Assembly (NCBI GenBank): GCA_963682175.1
Contig: OY821784.1
Span: 25,835,621 to 25,899,620 of the forward strand
Source of the DNA: Triglochin maritima
Lineage: Eukaryota > Streptophyta > Magnoliopsida > Alismatales > Juncaginaceae
Direction: 5' to 3'
DNA length: 64,000 bases
Positions 12,901-21,878 of this stretch are shown here, in pieces. Position numbers and translations under genes: made by a program. The notes beneath the pieces were generated by a model. It saw only the letters and a program-made list of their open reading frames with translations. It did not search any database and was not told the origin of the DNA. Within the stretch, counting starts at the first letter, position 1. Every line of letters starts with the position of its first letter.

Positions 12901-15900
12901 TTAGGAGAAGATGAAATTTTGAGAAGAATATAGAGAAGAAAAAGATGGAGATTTTGAGGCAAGTACTGATTCGTTATTCTTCAGTTTCATATCATGTATG
13001 TCTCTCTTGATATTCCTAGTTGCATGCATGTTGAGCATTAATATTGATTTTATGGATATGCATATGATTGCATGGTGGTGTTTCGGTCGACATGTCCTGT
13101 GGCTGTGTGTATGTTTCTAGCAGAGCAACTTAGGAAAGAGCTGCCTAACAGACAGCATGGAGCCACCCGAGAGAGGAAAGGGCTGCCTGTCGTTAGTGTG
13201 GAGCTACCAGGTGTGCGTCTGACAGATTGATAGATTTCAGAAGCACAGGATGTGGTCGAATCTGAATGGGGGTTTCAAATTGATATGCGTGCATTTTATT
13301 TGTGATGCATGTCTCTTGATTGTGCTTATTGACTGAATGTCATATTCTGTATTATTTTCCACATGATTATGATTCTGATTGATTGATGGTTGGTACTTGC
13401 GGGCTGTCGAGCTCACAATTTGTTGATTATATTTTTCAGATTATTATGAGCCTATCAGATGGATTTAAATATCAGAGTGCGCAGCGGTCAGGATCGTGGA
13501 TCGTATCTTAACGCACCGGGTTCGGGCGGGTGAGCAGTTGTCCGGGCTCGGGGCGTTACACATACACTACACTCTAAGTCTAAATTCTACACGTTTGATA
13601 ATATCCAAATTCAGTCAAACAAGTTTAGAGAGTGTGATATACTCAAGTTCTCAGCCAAGCAAAGTTTGTAGAGGCTCCGGTGAAAGCCCGAAGCATCCTT
13701 CTCGGATTGTGAGAAGATGATTCCAAGCTATGCGAGGGTTGTTCGCTAGCTTGAAGATTGTAAGGTGTTGTCTCCCAGCCCAGAACGGGGAGCGGATAGT
13801 GAAATCTTGAGCGGAGTTTGCAAGAGATGAAGTAGGCGAAATGCCAAACCTCTATAAAAATATTTGTGTCATTTGTGGTTTGCATATTTCTAGTCTTTAC
13901 TTGTCTTTTTTGTTTCCGCTGCATTTTTGATTGTTTAGGCAGAGATTAAATCTTAAATTGAATAGATTTAGGGACCTCAATCGATCCCTACATCAATAAC
14001 TTATTTTTTTTGGTTTTTGCATGTACTACCGAAAATGGAGTTGCAAAGATATTGTTGAATTTCCTGGAGAAAGTAAACGTATTCCCCAACATTTTTTTCT
14101 TAAAAAATCAAAATTGACACCAAGCTAATACATTAAGTACCGTCATAAACATATTCTATAACAATAGATTTTGATGAAAGGGTTCATATTAGACGTTAAA
14201 AAAAGAAGATATATAGTTAAGTTGTTCTCTCCCTCAAATATTGAATTCTAGACATTTTCCTATATAATGAAATTAGTCATGGTCGGCCAAAGGCCACTCA
14301 AATTTTAGCAATTTTGTTTTCCTTTGAAACATAACTAATTTAAGCAATACAATGATTCAGGAGGAAGTTACCTTGCAGCTGCGTTGAATCCCACAGAGAT
14401 CGTGAAAACAAGACCTGAGATGTTCATACTGCAAATACAGACAAAAAAATATTTAATTTGGTAAGGCACATGATATGTTTTGATTCGCGACGGTCGATCT
14501 TTAAAGGAGCAGCTGATAGTATCTGTTTAACTTCTAGAGGTGTAAGAGAACTAAACTTGCTCAGTTTTTATATTCACCACTTGTGGGAGCAGTTTGAAGT
14601 AACTTTTGCATTATTTAATCACTTGATATTCACCACTTGTGGGAGCAGTTTGAAGTAACTTTTGCATTATTTAATCACTTGATAAATGGGCGCAGACGGC
14701 TGAGATGTTATGGCAGGAATTCTTTTGGGTCCTCTTCCGCTACCGGTCGTCACTCAATTCTATTTCACGACTAAATCTTCACGTCTATTTGGATTTGTAA
14801 ATTTTCATGATGATTTGTAAATCATCACGTCTATGTGGAGATTTATATTTTTTAGGAAATCATATTAACAATTAAATTTATTGTTTCACAAAGTTCACTG
14901 TAAGGTGTCAATATCCCACATCATGAAAATTTACAAATATATCTAGACGTGAAGATTTAGTCGTGAAACAGAATTAAGAAGCGAGGTCACTGTAAGGTCT
15001 GATTGATTTGCAAGAAGTGAGTCTGGAAGTGAGAGAAGCTAGTTCCGTATGAGAATTTTTTTGTGATTGCTTTGTACGAATTGTTAGAACTAGACTTAAT
15101 TCCACTACTTCATCCGCAACCAAGGGAAAAAACCACTTTGGACTCTCTACCTCATTTCTTGTGGACTTGGAAAGTTTTCAAAATTCAAACCATTTTCCCC
15201 TATTTTCGTTTTTCTTTTTTTCTTTTTTTGTGGATGGAGATTTCTTCATTTTTGAACATGAATAATATTTGAACTATTTAGGGTGTTTGTGAAATCCTTC
15301 TCTTTGTGGACTTGGAGAGTTTTCAAGATGTGAATCATTTACCCCAATTTCCGTTCTTAATTTTTTCCTATTTTTGCACACGGTGATTCCTTCATTTTTA
15401 ACAGGAATAATGCTTGTGCTATTTAGGGGTCGAGAAGTAGAAGATGACATCATCTTGAAAATTTCGGGAAAATTGGCAAACTTGTTATGTAAATATCAAC
15501 TTTATACACAACATGCCGAAATGAGGAAATAAAAATATCCCAAAAGGCATTCATTAACCAACCGTCACAAACAAAGTTTGGGAAAAATGTCATCAAAATT
15601 GATAAAATGTGCTATTTTCCCAAGAACACATGCTTGTGCTATTTAGCAAGATGACGCGTGAAAAATGTGTTCTTGTCACATAAATCCATCAAAATTTCAT
15701 ATTAATATTTGTAAATATTGGACATAAGTTAATATAACATAAATACATCAAAACTTCATATTAATTTTTGTAAATATTGAATATTAGTTATAGAGGCCAA
15801 GTTACAAGATTCACCAACTTGTTTATAGTTTCAAGTTTAGAAAACAATTTTCATACAACATAAACCCTATGCTAATCAAATAATTTTTTTTAGTACTAAT

Positions 15901-17746
15901 GGTTCTAATCACTAAGAACTCGAGTTCCCAAAAATATTATTTGGCTGTATCAATCACCAAAAACTGAACTTCAGTTCTGAGAACTTAATTCCTAAATGTC
16001 TACTTCTGGAGTTCTATCCAGTTCCTGCAAATCAATGGAACCCTTATTTCACAAAATTTCCAACAAATCATCACCTTTTTACTCAAAAACTAAATGTGGT
16101 CCTTTTTTAACCTACGGAATATATAGATTCAATTCCAAACCCAATGCGACAAACCTATCTGATCAAACACTAAAATCCATCGAAAGTGGCGACTGAGGAT
16201 CGTGTGAACAATGAGCGAAATGTTGATTGAGTTATAAATCATAGAAGCTAGAACGGAGGTAACAAAATGTTGTTTTTCTTACTCAAAAACTAACTGTGGT
16301 CCTTTTTAAACCTACGGAATAGACAGAGGAAACCCAATGCGACAAATTGTCTGACCAAAGAGGAAAAACCAACGAAAGTGGGGACTGTGGATCATGTGAA
16401 CAATCAGCGAAATGTTGTATGTGTCATAAATCATACGATTCTTTTAAAAGATTCGTTCCAACCCTTTGTTTGTTTCACACAAAACACCTTGCGTACTAGT
16501 GAATTATTTATTTCATTTATAACCACAAGAAAACTTCATATATTTATTTCATTTATAACCACAAGAAAAGTTCTTATATTTATTTCGTTAAGATAATAAT
16601 ACTAACGCTTTTGCTAGTAAATTAGAAAAATATTTACCAGATGGACAGTGAATCCAATGCTATCTCGGGATTTTCCAGGAGCCCAGCGAGGAGGACTAGT
16701 ATCTGAATGTACCACGCCTCTAGGCAAAGCATCACCGCCGAAGCCACCGATAACCTAAAGAACTCCGGCATGCCCGAGAATGCCTGAACAGAGAATCCCG
16801 TCCATGTTTCCCGACACCTTGAGCTACGGATGATATACACAAAATTTACCCCTACAATCACCCACCATGAGATGCTAAGCACAAGAGCAGCCCCGAACAG
16901 TCCCAACCCCAACTTGAACACCGCAATCCAACTGAACAACATGTGCACCAGCGCCGTCCCACCGGAAATGCATGCGCTCGGCAAAACAATGCTCTGTGAC
17001 TGCAAGAACTTCTGGATGGGAAAATTTATGGCGTAGGCGAATATCTGCGGTATTAGACCGTAGACGAAGGTAGAGGCAGCAGACGCGATTTCGGAGGATT
17101 CTCCAAGAAGTATGAGCAATGGTTTGGAGAAGATGTATACGAGAGTTAGTGGGATCGCAGTCGCTGTTAATAGGATTGTCGATCGCTGCATATAGATACC
17201 CAACATGTTGTATCGCTTCGCTCCGTAAGCTTGGCCGCATAGCGTCTCTACTGCGCTACCCATGCCTAGCTGCCAGTCAGACAGAACAACATCTCAACGA
17301 AAACGGATGGCATCTTGTGAGTTAATAGTTATTATAAGATGAAAAATAATCTTAGAGTTTAGTACCATAACACCATAGGCTAGAACTTGGATGCCTCTAT
17401 TCCCTAACGAGGAGGCAGCGAGCTCGAGGTTGCCTAAGTGACCACAGAACACCTGAGTGGACAACGACATCACATAATTGACCATGTAGACGAAGACGGC
17501 AGGGCCAGCTAGGTGCGCCAGGAGTTTGAGCTCGATCCATGTTGCGGAACGGACTCGGTGGAGCAAAGGGATGTTGGTATCGTTTAGTATGCTCTCCAGA
17601 CGATCGTTGCCTCCGTGGACTTTGGATGGGGAGGGTGTGGTGGAAGATGATGGAGACAAAAGAGGGGTGTGGTGCTCGGACGAGGAAAGGGAATGCAAGT
17701 TGGATTCATCCATGTTTGTCGCTTGCTCTTTTGATTTGTGAGACAT
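3944..17746 (-). CDS. MATE efflux carrier, DTX40-like (last exon not found)
   Basis: Proton/cation-driven antiporter of the MATE (DETOXIFICATION) family, which moves metabolites or xenobiotics across the vacuolar or plasma membrane. Six exons on the minus strand have GT-AG borders and compatible phases: 17746-17366, 17269-16638, 14428-14372, 6651-6413, 4873-4755 and 4030-3944. They total 1,515 nt or 505 codons, without a stop. Residues about 1-65 are a Ser-rich hydrophilic tail; the rest is membrane-spanning. Family signatures include [86 protein letters not shown] and [12 protein letters not shown]. Resemblance is closest to Arabidopsis DTX40. The usual final exon of roughly 20-25 residues was not found and may lie left of the window. 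Reading through the exon 6 donor would add about 29 residues before a stop at 3857. Exons are intact, so the gene may still work. The substrate is unknown. Confidence 0.9.
5375..5608 (-). pseudogene. Possible gypsy-type gag remnant in MATE intron 4
   Basis: A 77-residue minus frame contains a [19 protein letters not shown] stretch, which resembles the start of plant Ty3-gypsy gag proteins (an aromatic-D-G...DP..W..R...FF pattern). Nothing flanking it could be joined to a longer gag. It lies in the intron between MATE exons 4 and 5. It could be a chance match. The rest of this 1.5-kb intron shows no other recognisable feature. Confidence 0.35.
6966..8046 (-). mobile_element. 3' end of a Ty1-copia element (RNase H tail plus LTR)
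   Basis: On the minus strand, 8046-7790 encodes the end of a copia RNase H domain (…[19 protein letters not shown], matching the conserved ENPADMLTK-like ending). A CAATGGGAGAT polypurine tract near 7775 follows, and then LTR-like sequence down to CCTAACA at about 6966. The LTR carries TCGACCG/GTCGACC motifs like the other copia LTRs here but is a different, diverged family. The remainder of the element is absent. It lies in MATE intron 3 in the same orientation as the gene. Confidence 0.6.
8047..8801 (+). mobile_element. Non-coding 3' internal region of a Tat-like gypsy element
   Basis: This stretch has no long frame. It ends in a GGTGTAGGGGTATT purine-rich tract immediately before an LTR starting at 8802. 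Similar long untranslated 3' regions are typical of the Tat/Ogre branch of plant Ty3-gypsy. An A-rich tract occurs at 8318-8350. The left boundary abuts the copia RNase H fragment without a visible target duplication. Confidence 0.5.
8802..10113 (+). mobile_element. LTR of a Tat-like gypsy element
   Basis: The 1,312-bp segment begins TGATTGACACC and ends CAATCAATCA, so its ends form the perfect inverted repeat TGATTGA/TCAATCA. The polypurine tract GTGTAGGGGTATT sits directly upstream, so this is a 3' LTR on the plus strand. A 5' LTR and coding domains are missing. It lies in MATE intron 3. Confidence 0.65.
10114..10658 (+). mobile_element. 3' internal end of a SIRE-like copia element
   Basis: There is no reading frame, but several G-rich purine runs (AAGGGGGAG, AAGGGGGAAC, GGGGGGAAG, AAGGGGGGAGGG) recur about every 50-110 bp. 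The segment ends in CATCATCAAAATGGGAGAT just before an LTR starting TGTTGGC. Multiple G-rich tracts before the LTR are typical of the SIRE/Maximus type of plant copia. The left boundary is a junction with the Tat-like LTR. Confidence 0.55.
10659..13992 (+). mobile_element. LTR B of the SIRE-like copia family, interrupted by a gypsy derivative
   Basis: Sequence from TGTTGGCTTTTAGGCC to CGATCCCTACA aligns along its length with solo LTR A at 1338-2831. Removing the nested element at 11708-13560 and one copy of its target duplication leaves about 1,476 bp, close to the 1,494 bp of copy A. A TATAAATAGGGG box is at about 11612. U3 holds the same palindromic GGTCGACCG motifs. It is a 3' LTR because a polypurine tract adjoins its left end. 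It lies in MATE intron 3. Confidence 0.75.
11708..13560 (+). mobile_element. Compact non-autonomous gypsy-type LTR retrotransposon
   Basis: Two 741-bp LTRs (11708-12448 and 12820-13560) begin TGTAATATCC and end GGGGCGTTACA. I counted 8 differences between them, about 1.1%, so insertion is recent. The 5-bp target CATAC is duplicated at 11703-11707 and 13561-13565. The internal region is only 371 bp. It opens with a primer-binding site TGGTATCAGAGC at 12451-12462 (initiator-Met tRNA type). It closes with GAGGACGAAATTTC and the purine tract AAGGAGGGTAGAA just before the second LTR, a typical plant gypsy ending. There is no coding capacity, so mobility would have depended on proteins supplied by a relative. 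Confidence 0.93.
14571..14682. repeat. Two-copy 56-bp tandem duplication in MATE intron 2
   Basis: The unit beginning TATTCACCACTTGTGGGAGC occurs at 14571-14626 and again at 14627-14682 with almost no differences, so the duplication is recent. It lies about 140 bp upstream of MATE exon 3 in transcript direction. Confidence 0.9.
14754..14977. mobile_element. Small fold-back MITE with about 55-bp inverted repeats
   Basis: The left arm contains TTTCACGACTAAATCTTCAC and the right arm contains its reverse complement, followed in both arms by TTGTAAATTTTCATGATG. The arms span most of the 224 bp, so the single strand can fold into a long hairpin. There is no coding capacity. It lies in MATE intron 2. 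I did not find an unambiguous target duplication. Confidence 0.75.
15160..15425. repeat. Diverged tandem duplication in MATE intron 2
   Basis: Two related blocks, about 15167-15290 and 15311-15425, share TTGTGGACTTGG, AGTTTTCAA, a T-rich stretch and TCCTTCATTTTT..AACAGGAATAA-like segments. The copies are clearly diverged. No coding potential is seen. Confidence 0.6.
16065..16440. repeat. Diverged about 205-bp tandem duplication in MATE intron 2
   Basis: Blocks starting near 16075 and 16279 share TTACTCAAAAACTAA, TGTGGTCCTTTTT, ACCTACGGAATA, CCCAATGCGACAAA, GAAAGTGG and TGTGAACAAT.AGCGAAATG in the same order. They flank no gene and lie just downstream of MATE exon 2. Confidence 0.7.
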
Positions 17747-17777
17747 TAAGTTTATAGGTAGTAAGAGGGTTATGGCA

Positions 17778-17785
17778 TTTATATA
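17778..17785 (-). promoter_or_regulatory. TATA-box candidate for the MATE gene
   Basis: On the minus strand this reads TATATAAA, about 32 bp upstream of the first in-frame ATG (17746). Plant transcription normally starts 25-35 bp after the TATA box, so the transcript would begin at or just after this first ATG. The second in-frame ATG at 17713 (residue 12, MDESNL) would then be the more likely start. The box is seen; its use is inference. Confidence 0.55.
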
Positions 17786-17799
17786 TGATACTGCCCCAT

Positions 17800-19050
17800 G
17801 AGAAATAAATTTCGGACCAGATACCTAATTAATAACGTTGAAGCCTATCCCCGTTAAATATTCTTGAGTTTAAAATGTCACGTTCATATTTCATCTTTAA
17901 CAAATTAGCATCTTTAAAACACTATTAGGTTTACGTGTCTTATATTCACCTACTTAATAATAAAACCGACTTGAATTTTTTTCAAAAAACGGTATTTATC
18001 ATACATTACATAAATATATATGCCACAACATCGTATTAAATTGCAATTTGCCACCATCTTGGGAGGCTAAAGCTATTGGAAGTTGAATTAGGATCCACTG
18101 ACCACCAACTTGGGAGGCAGGAGCGCTCGCTGACTCCTTCTCCATGATGACATCTAGTTGGGAAGCTGGAGCTCTAGCGAACTACCTCTTCAAGATGACC
18201 ACCAACATAGAAGGCAACACTTGTGCACGGGACTTGATGTCAGGAATGTGGTCGGGTGTGGAGACGTCTCTAGTCAGTCCCTCATATATGCAAACAACCC
18301 CACATGCGCAGTGGAGATCTAGGAAATCATCGATTTAAGGGGGTGTCGAGATCCTGAAAGCTAGGTGACCTCTAGTGATACCAACCTCTTTTGAAGTGTC
18401 ATACAGGCGGTGTTGCACGTTATACAAACAGTGGAGAATGAAGCAGGGCACTCTCAATGCGTCCTCATACACAAACAAGACACATCGAGAGACCCCCTAC
18501 AAAAAATATAAACCAAAATAATCGTTAGGACCAATCCAAATAGAAAAAACTTATGATGAAGAAGGCAGAAGTAATGCCACCGTATTCAGAGGAGTAGGAT
18601 AGGCAAAGAACCGGGGATCGGGGGCCTCTAATGTCCCTACTCGATCGCACTTTGCCAACAAACCACAAAAGCAAGTGGGTGTGCGGTGGGAGAAAGTGGG
18701 TTCTTCCTGCACGTTGATGGAAGTCATTTCAAGAAGTGGGTTTTCAGGGTAAGGAAGGATAGATTACGCCAACACTTGTAGATTACCCAATAGGATATGC
18801 TAATTGACAACACAAATCCATAAGATTAATTTGCTTAAGTTTTATTATTCCTTTGTCAATGTTTGAGGTCGGAAAGCAACAGAAACCTTACAAGTCTGCA
18901 GTCGATTGAACCCATTTTGGTCCACCAAAACCCCTAACTAAAATCACTTGTTTGGACAACCGAAATGCATTAAGTCGATATAAGACCAATGCTTGCGAAA
19001 TATTGTTCTAGGATGGTAATTGTAAGACAAGACAAGTTTATACAACAAGA
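17800..19050. other. Intergenic stretch without recognised genes
   Basis: AT-rich sequence upstream of the MATE gene. The longest frame is 64 codons (18144-18338) and resembles nothing I know. CTTGGGAGGC-type phrases at 18058-18120 recur, which suggests repeat-derived sequence. A GGTCGGAAAGCAACAGAAACC segment near 18868 recurs in altered form near 20318. Confidence 0.5.
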
Positions 19051-19059
19051 AGTTAGAGA

Positions 19060-20080
19060 ATAATATGGATTTTCTAGCATAGGAAGAAATTCAAGAATAT
19101 GGATTGGAAATTCTACACGATTAAGTTTTTATTGTAAGGTTGTAACACAATTAATAAATGGATGTTTGATATAGATTTAATGCCCAAACACAATTAACAC
19201 TATAACTATACAATAGTACACCACCACTAATTGTACACTTGCAAACACGAATACGAGTATTAATGCACGATTGCTACATGTAATTCACAAGAAATAAACA
19301 TTAGGTGAGTAGTCAATTGAAATGCAACACCAAAAATGAAATACAATTACATCAATTTTGCATGCAACAATCACATAGACTCGTGTCCTTTAAAGCACAT
19401 ACTTGTTTGTTCTCTAGATTCGAAAGAGTCCTTAAACCACAAGCTTGTGCTTAAAATAACACATATATCCTTTAAAGGACACGTATGTCCTTTAAAGCAC
19501 ACGAGTCTGTTCTTTAAAACTTGAAAGAGTCTTTACTCTTTAAACCACAAGTCTACCCTATAAAGGACACAAGTATGTTCTTTAAAGCAAGGATCTGTCC
19601 TTTGAACTCAAGTTTATCCTTTAAATGGTACTTATGTCATTTAAAGGACTTGAGTCTATTATTTAAAGCACGAATCCGTCCTTAGAACTCGAATGTGTCT
19701 TTTAAATGTGTTCTTTAAGGACATGCATGTCCTTAAAGAACACATATGTCCTTTAAAAATATGGATTGTTTAATAAAGGAAGAAATTCAGGAATATGGAT
19801 TGGAAAATTTCTACACAATTAAGTTTTTGGTGTAAGGTTGTAACACAATTAATAAACAAATATTTGATATAGATTTAATGCGCAAACACAATTAACACTA
19901 TAACTATACAATAGTATACCACCACTAATTGTACACTTGCAAACACGAATATGAGTATTAATGCACAATTTCTAGATATAATTCACATGAGTAAACATTA
20001 GGTAAGTAGTCAATTGAAATGCAACACAAAAAAGAAAATACGATCACATCAATTTTGCATCAACAATCACATAGTCAATC
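19060..20080. repeat. TTTAAAGGAC palindrome array between 320-bp direct repeats
   Basis: Segments about 19060-19385 and 19768-20080 are direct repeats sharing, among others, GAATATGGATTGGAAA, AAGGTTGTAACACAATTAAT and CTAATTGTACACTTGCAAAC. Between them, 19387-19760 is an irregular array of TGTCCTTTAAAGCACAC / TTTAAAGGACA units on both strands, many centred on the palindrome CCTTTAAAGG. No coding potential. The arrangement looks like one unit of a diverged tandem repeat of about 700 bp that includes an internal microsatellite-like expansion. Confidence 0.8.
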
Positions 20081-20454
20081 CATAGGGTCAATAAACCATA
20101 AAATGGAACATTAGAGGGAGTAATATGCTTGGTAAGAGATTTCATTCATGGCTTTGTAGATTTGTGATTAGTATATTCATCTAGTTATCTTGACATATAG
20201 TTATTTTTTTGAGGGATGCTCTCTTGACTTGAGATTACATTTGACTCTGTAGATAGGGGTTGTTTGTGCACTTCTGGGAAACCATGCCCACTTTTCTTTT
20301 CCTTTCTCAATGATTGAGGTCAGAAAGCAACAAAAACAATCAAATACGATCAACCAAAAACATTTTGATCCACCAGAATGTGCTAAACGGACGACCACAT
20401 ACATGTTGATCCACCAAATGAACAAATATGCTAATTGTCTAGCTTTTTCATAAT

Positions 20455-21570
20455 GTGAAGGATATTCATGATCTCATTTTGAGAATCAATAAACGCATGG
20501 TGAGAATCTCCAACCACACGAATTTGGTTGTTGATTTTGTTGAGCGAATTCAATGTTGTCGACTGGAAAGCATAGAAATCATCAATGACCTCTTTTATTC
20601 CTTAGTATTTGTTCTTCCACTAGCCCACGAACTTCTTGGATATCTTGGCAATTCCTGTCGATATTCCTCTCGAGCCGACAAGCCTACGTGGGTTGATTCG
20701 ATTGAGCATCCAAACTAGATGGCCTTTTGGGGCGAGTGTGGCGCCGAGGAACATGAGCTGATTCTGCATCCCATCTTGTGTCAATTGTGGGTTCGATTAG
20801 AGTGGGAGACAAAGATTGAGCGCTAGTCATTTCTTCATCATTCAGGGATTGATCATCATTGGTGGAGTCATATTCTTGATTTTCCGGGAGGTACTTCACT
20901 CGTGGCTTGTTGCTCCTCAATTTTCATCTGTTTGAGGATGATTTGAAAAAATCAGAATCGGAGCCTACTTCAAACTGTTCACCAATGAGGGAGATGATCA
21001 TCGGGAAAGCAAGAAAATTAAGCATGTGCTGAGAGACATAGCATATGTGATTGATTATGAAGAGGGACAATTTATGTAAATCTCGATGCAAAGACTGAAT
21101 AAGCATTTCATCATTTGATGATTGAATTCATCTTCATGACCTTTGCAAACAAAAAGATTGTAGGAGATGAATCGGCAAACGGCTTTATCGATGATTGGTA
21201 GATGAGTAACTGAGAACTTTTGTTGTGGTGGCACCAATGGTTTGGTTACATCGATGAATTGATCGATGGAGACACATACCTCCTCCCAAGCTAAGTCATA
21301 AATGTCGTCTCCAGCACTTGGAAGTCCAGTGTTCTCCCCAAGTAGTGAGACAGTGAGAGTGAAAGAAACCCTATTGATTTTAGATATGAGGGCCTTTTGA
21401 GTGCCATCTTGAGCAGTGGTTTCTACAAGGTTGGCATAAAATTGCTGGCAATCTTCCGAGGAAAATTTCACCAGAAACTTGTTTTGGAAGAAATCACCTA
21501 GATGATCTTTGGCGAGAAACATTGAGATGTTGATTTCCTTGAAATCTTTAATTACGAGCTTCCACTCCGA
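20455..21570 (-). pseudogene. Retroelement ORF with plant-transposon-protein-like domain
   Basis: The minus frame runs from about 21570 directly next to a copia LTR end at 21575. It encodes a block of about 170 residues with LVEFSSED-like, NLVETTAQDG, PSAGDDIYDLAWEEVC, FIDVTKPLVPPQQKF and LPIIDKAVCRFISYNL segments, then RDLHKLSLFIINHICYVSQ in another frame. This pattern resembles the domain annotated as putative plant transposon protein in LTR-element proteins. The downstream part (20455-20920) continues in a different frame with stops. The start is missing, because the LTR abuts the frame without a visible primer-binding site. It is a truncated, frameshifted remnant. Confidence 0.6.
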
Positions 21571-21574
21571 AATA

Positions 21575-21878
21575 AGGTTTGTAGGATCGATATAACCCCT
21601 AATTTAATCTAATCAAATTCGTCTAATCTATTCTTAATGTGCAGTGGAAACAATGATTAAAAAGCAAGTAGAGAAAACAATATAAATCACAAATGAAGAC
21701 AACGATTTTATAGAGGTTCGACACCCCACCTGGGCCCTACTTCCTCTCTTGCAAGCTCCACTCGATTCCACGACCTCCGCCTACATCTTCGTTTGATCAA
21801 ACTTGAGCACACTTTGAGTATGATAAGGATTTAGATCAAAGGGGTGGAGATTTAAGCTTTTGAGGGTGTGGAGTATTC
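21575..21878 (-). mobile_element. R/U5 end of SIRE-like LTR C, left piece
   Basis: Read on the minus strand, this matches the second half of LTRs A and B: AACTTGAGCACAC, the CTCCGC..GAGCTTGCAAGAG region, TTTTATAGAGG in reverse, and the terminal CGATCCTACA. It stops at TATTC (21874-21878). The matching first half resumes at 34490 with TATTCTCTCTAATG, so 12.6 kb has been inserted into this LTR. Confidence 0.7.
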
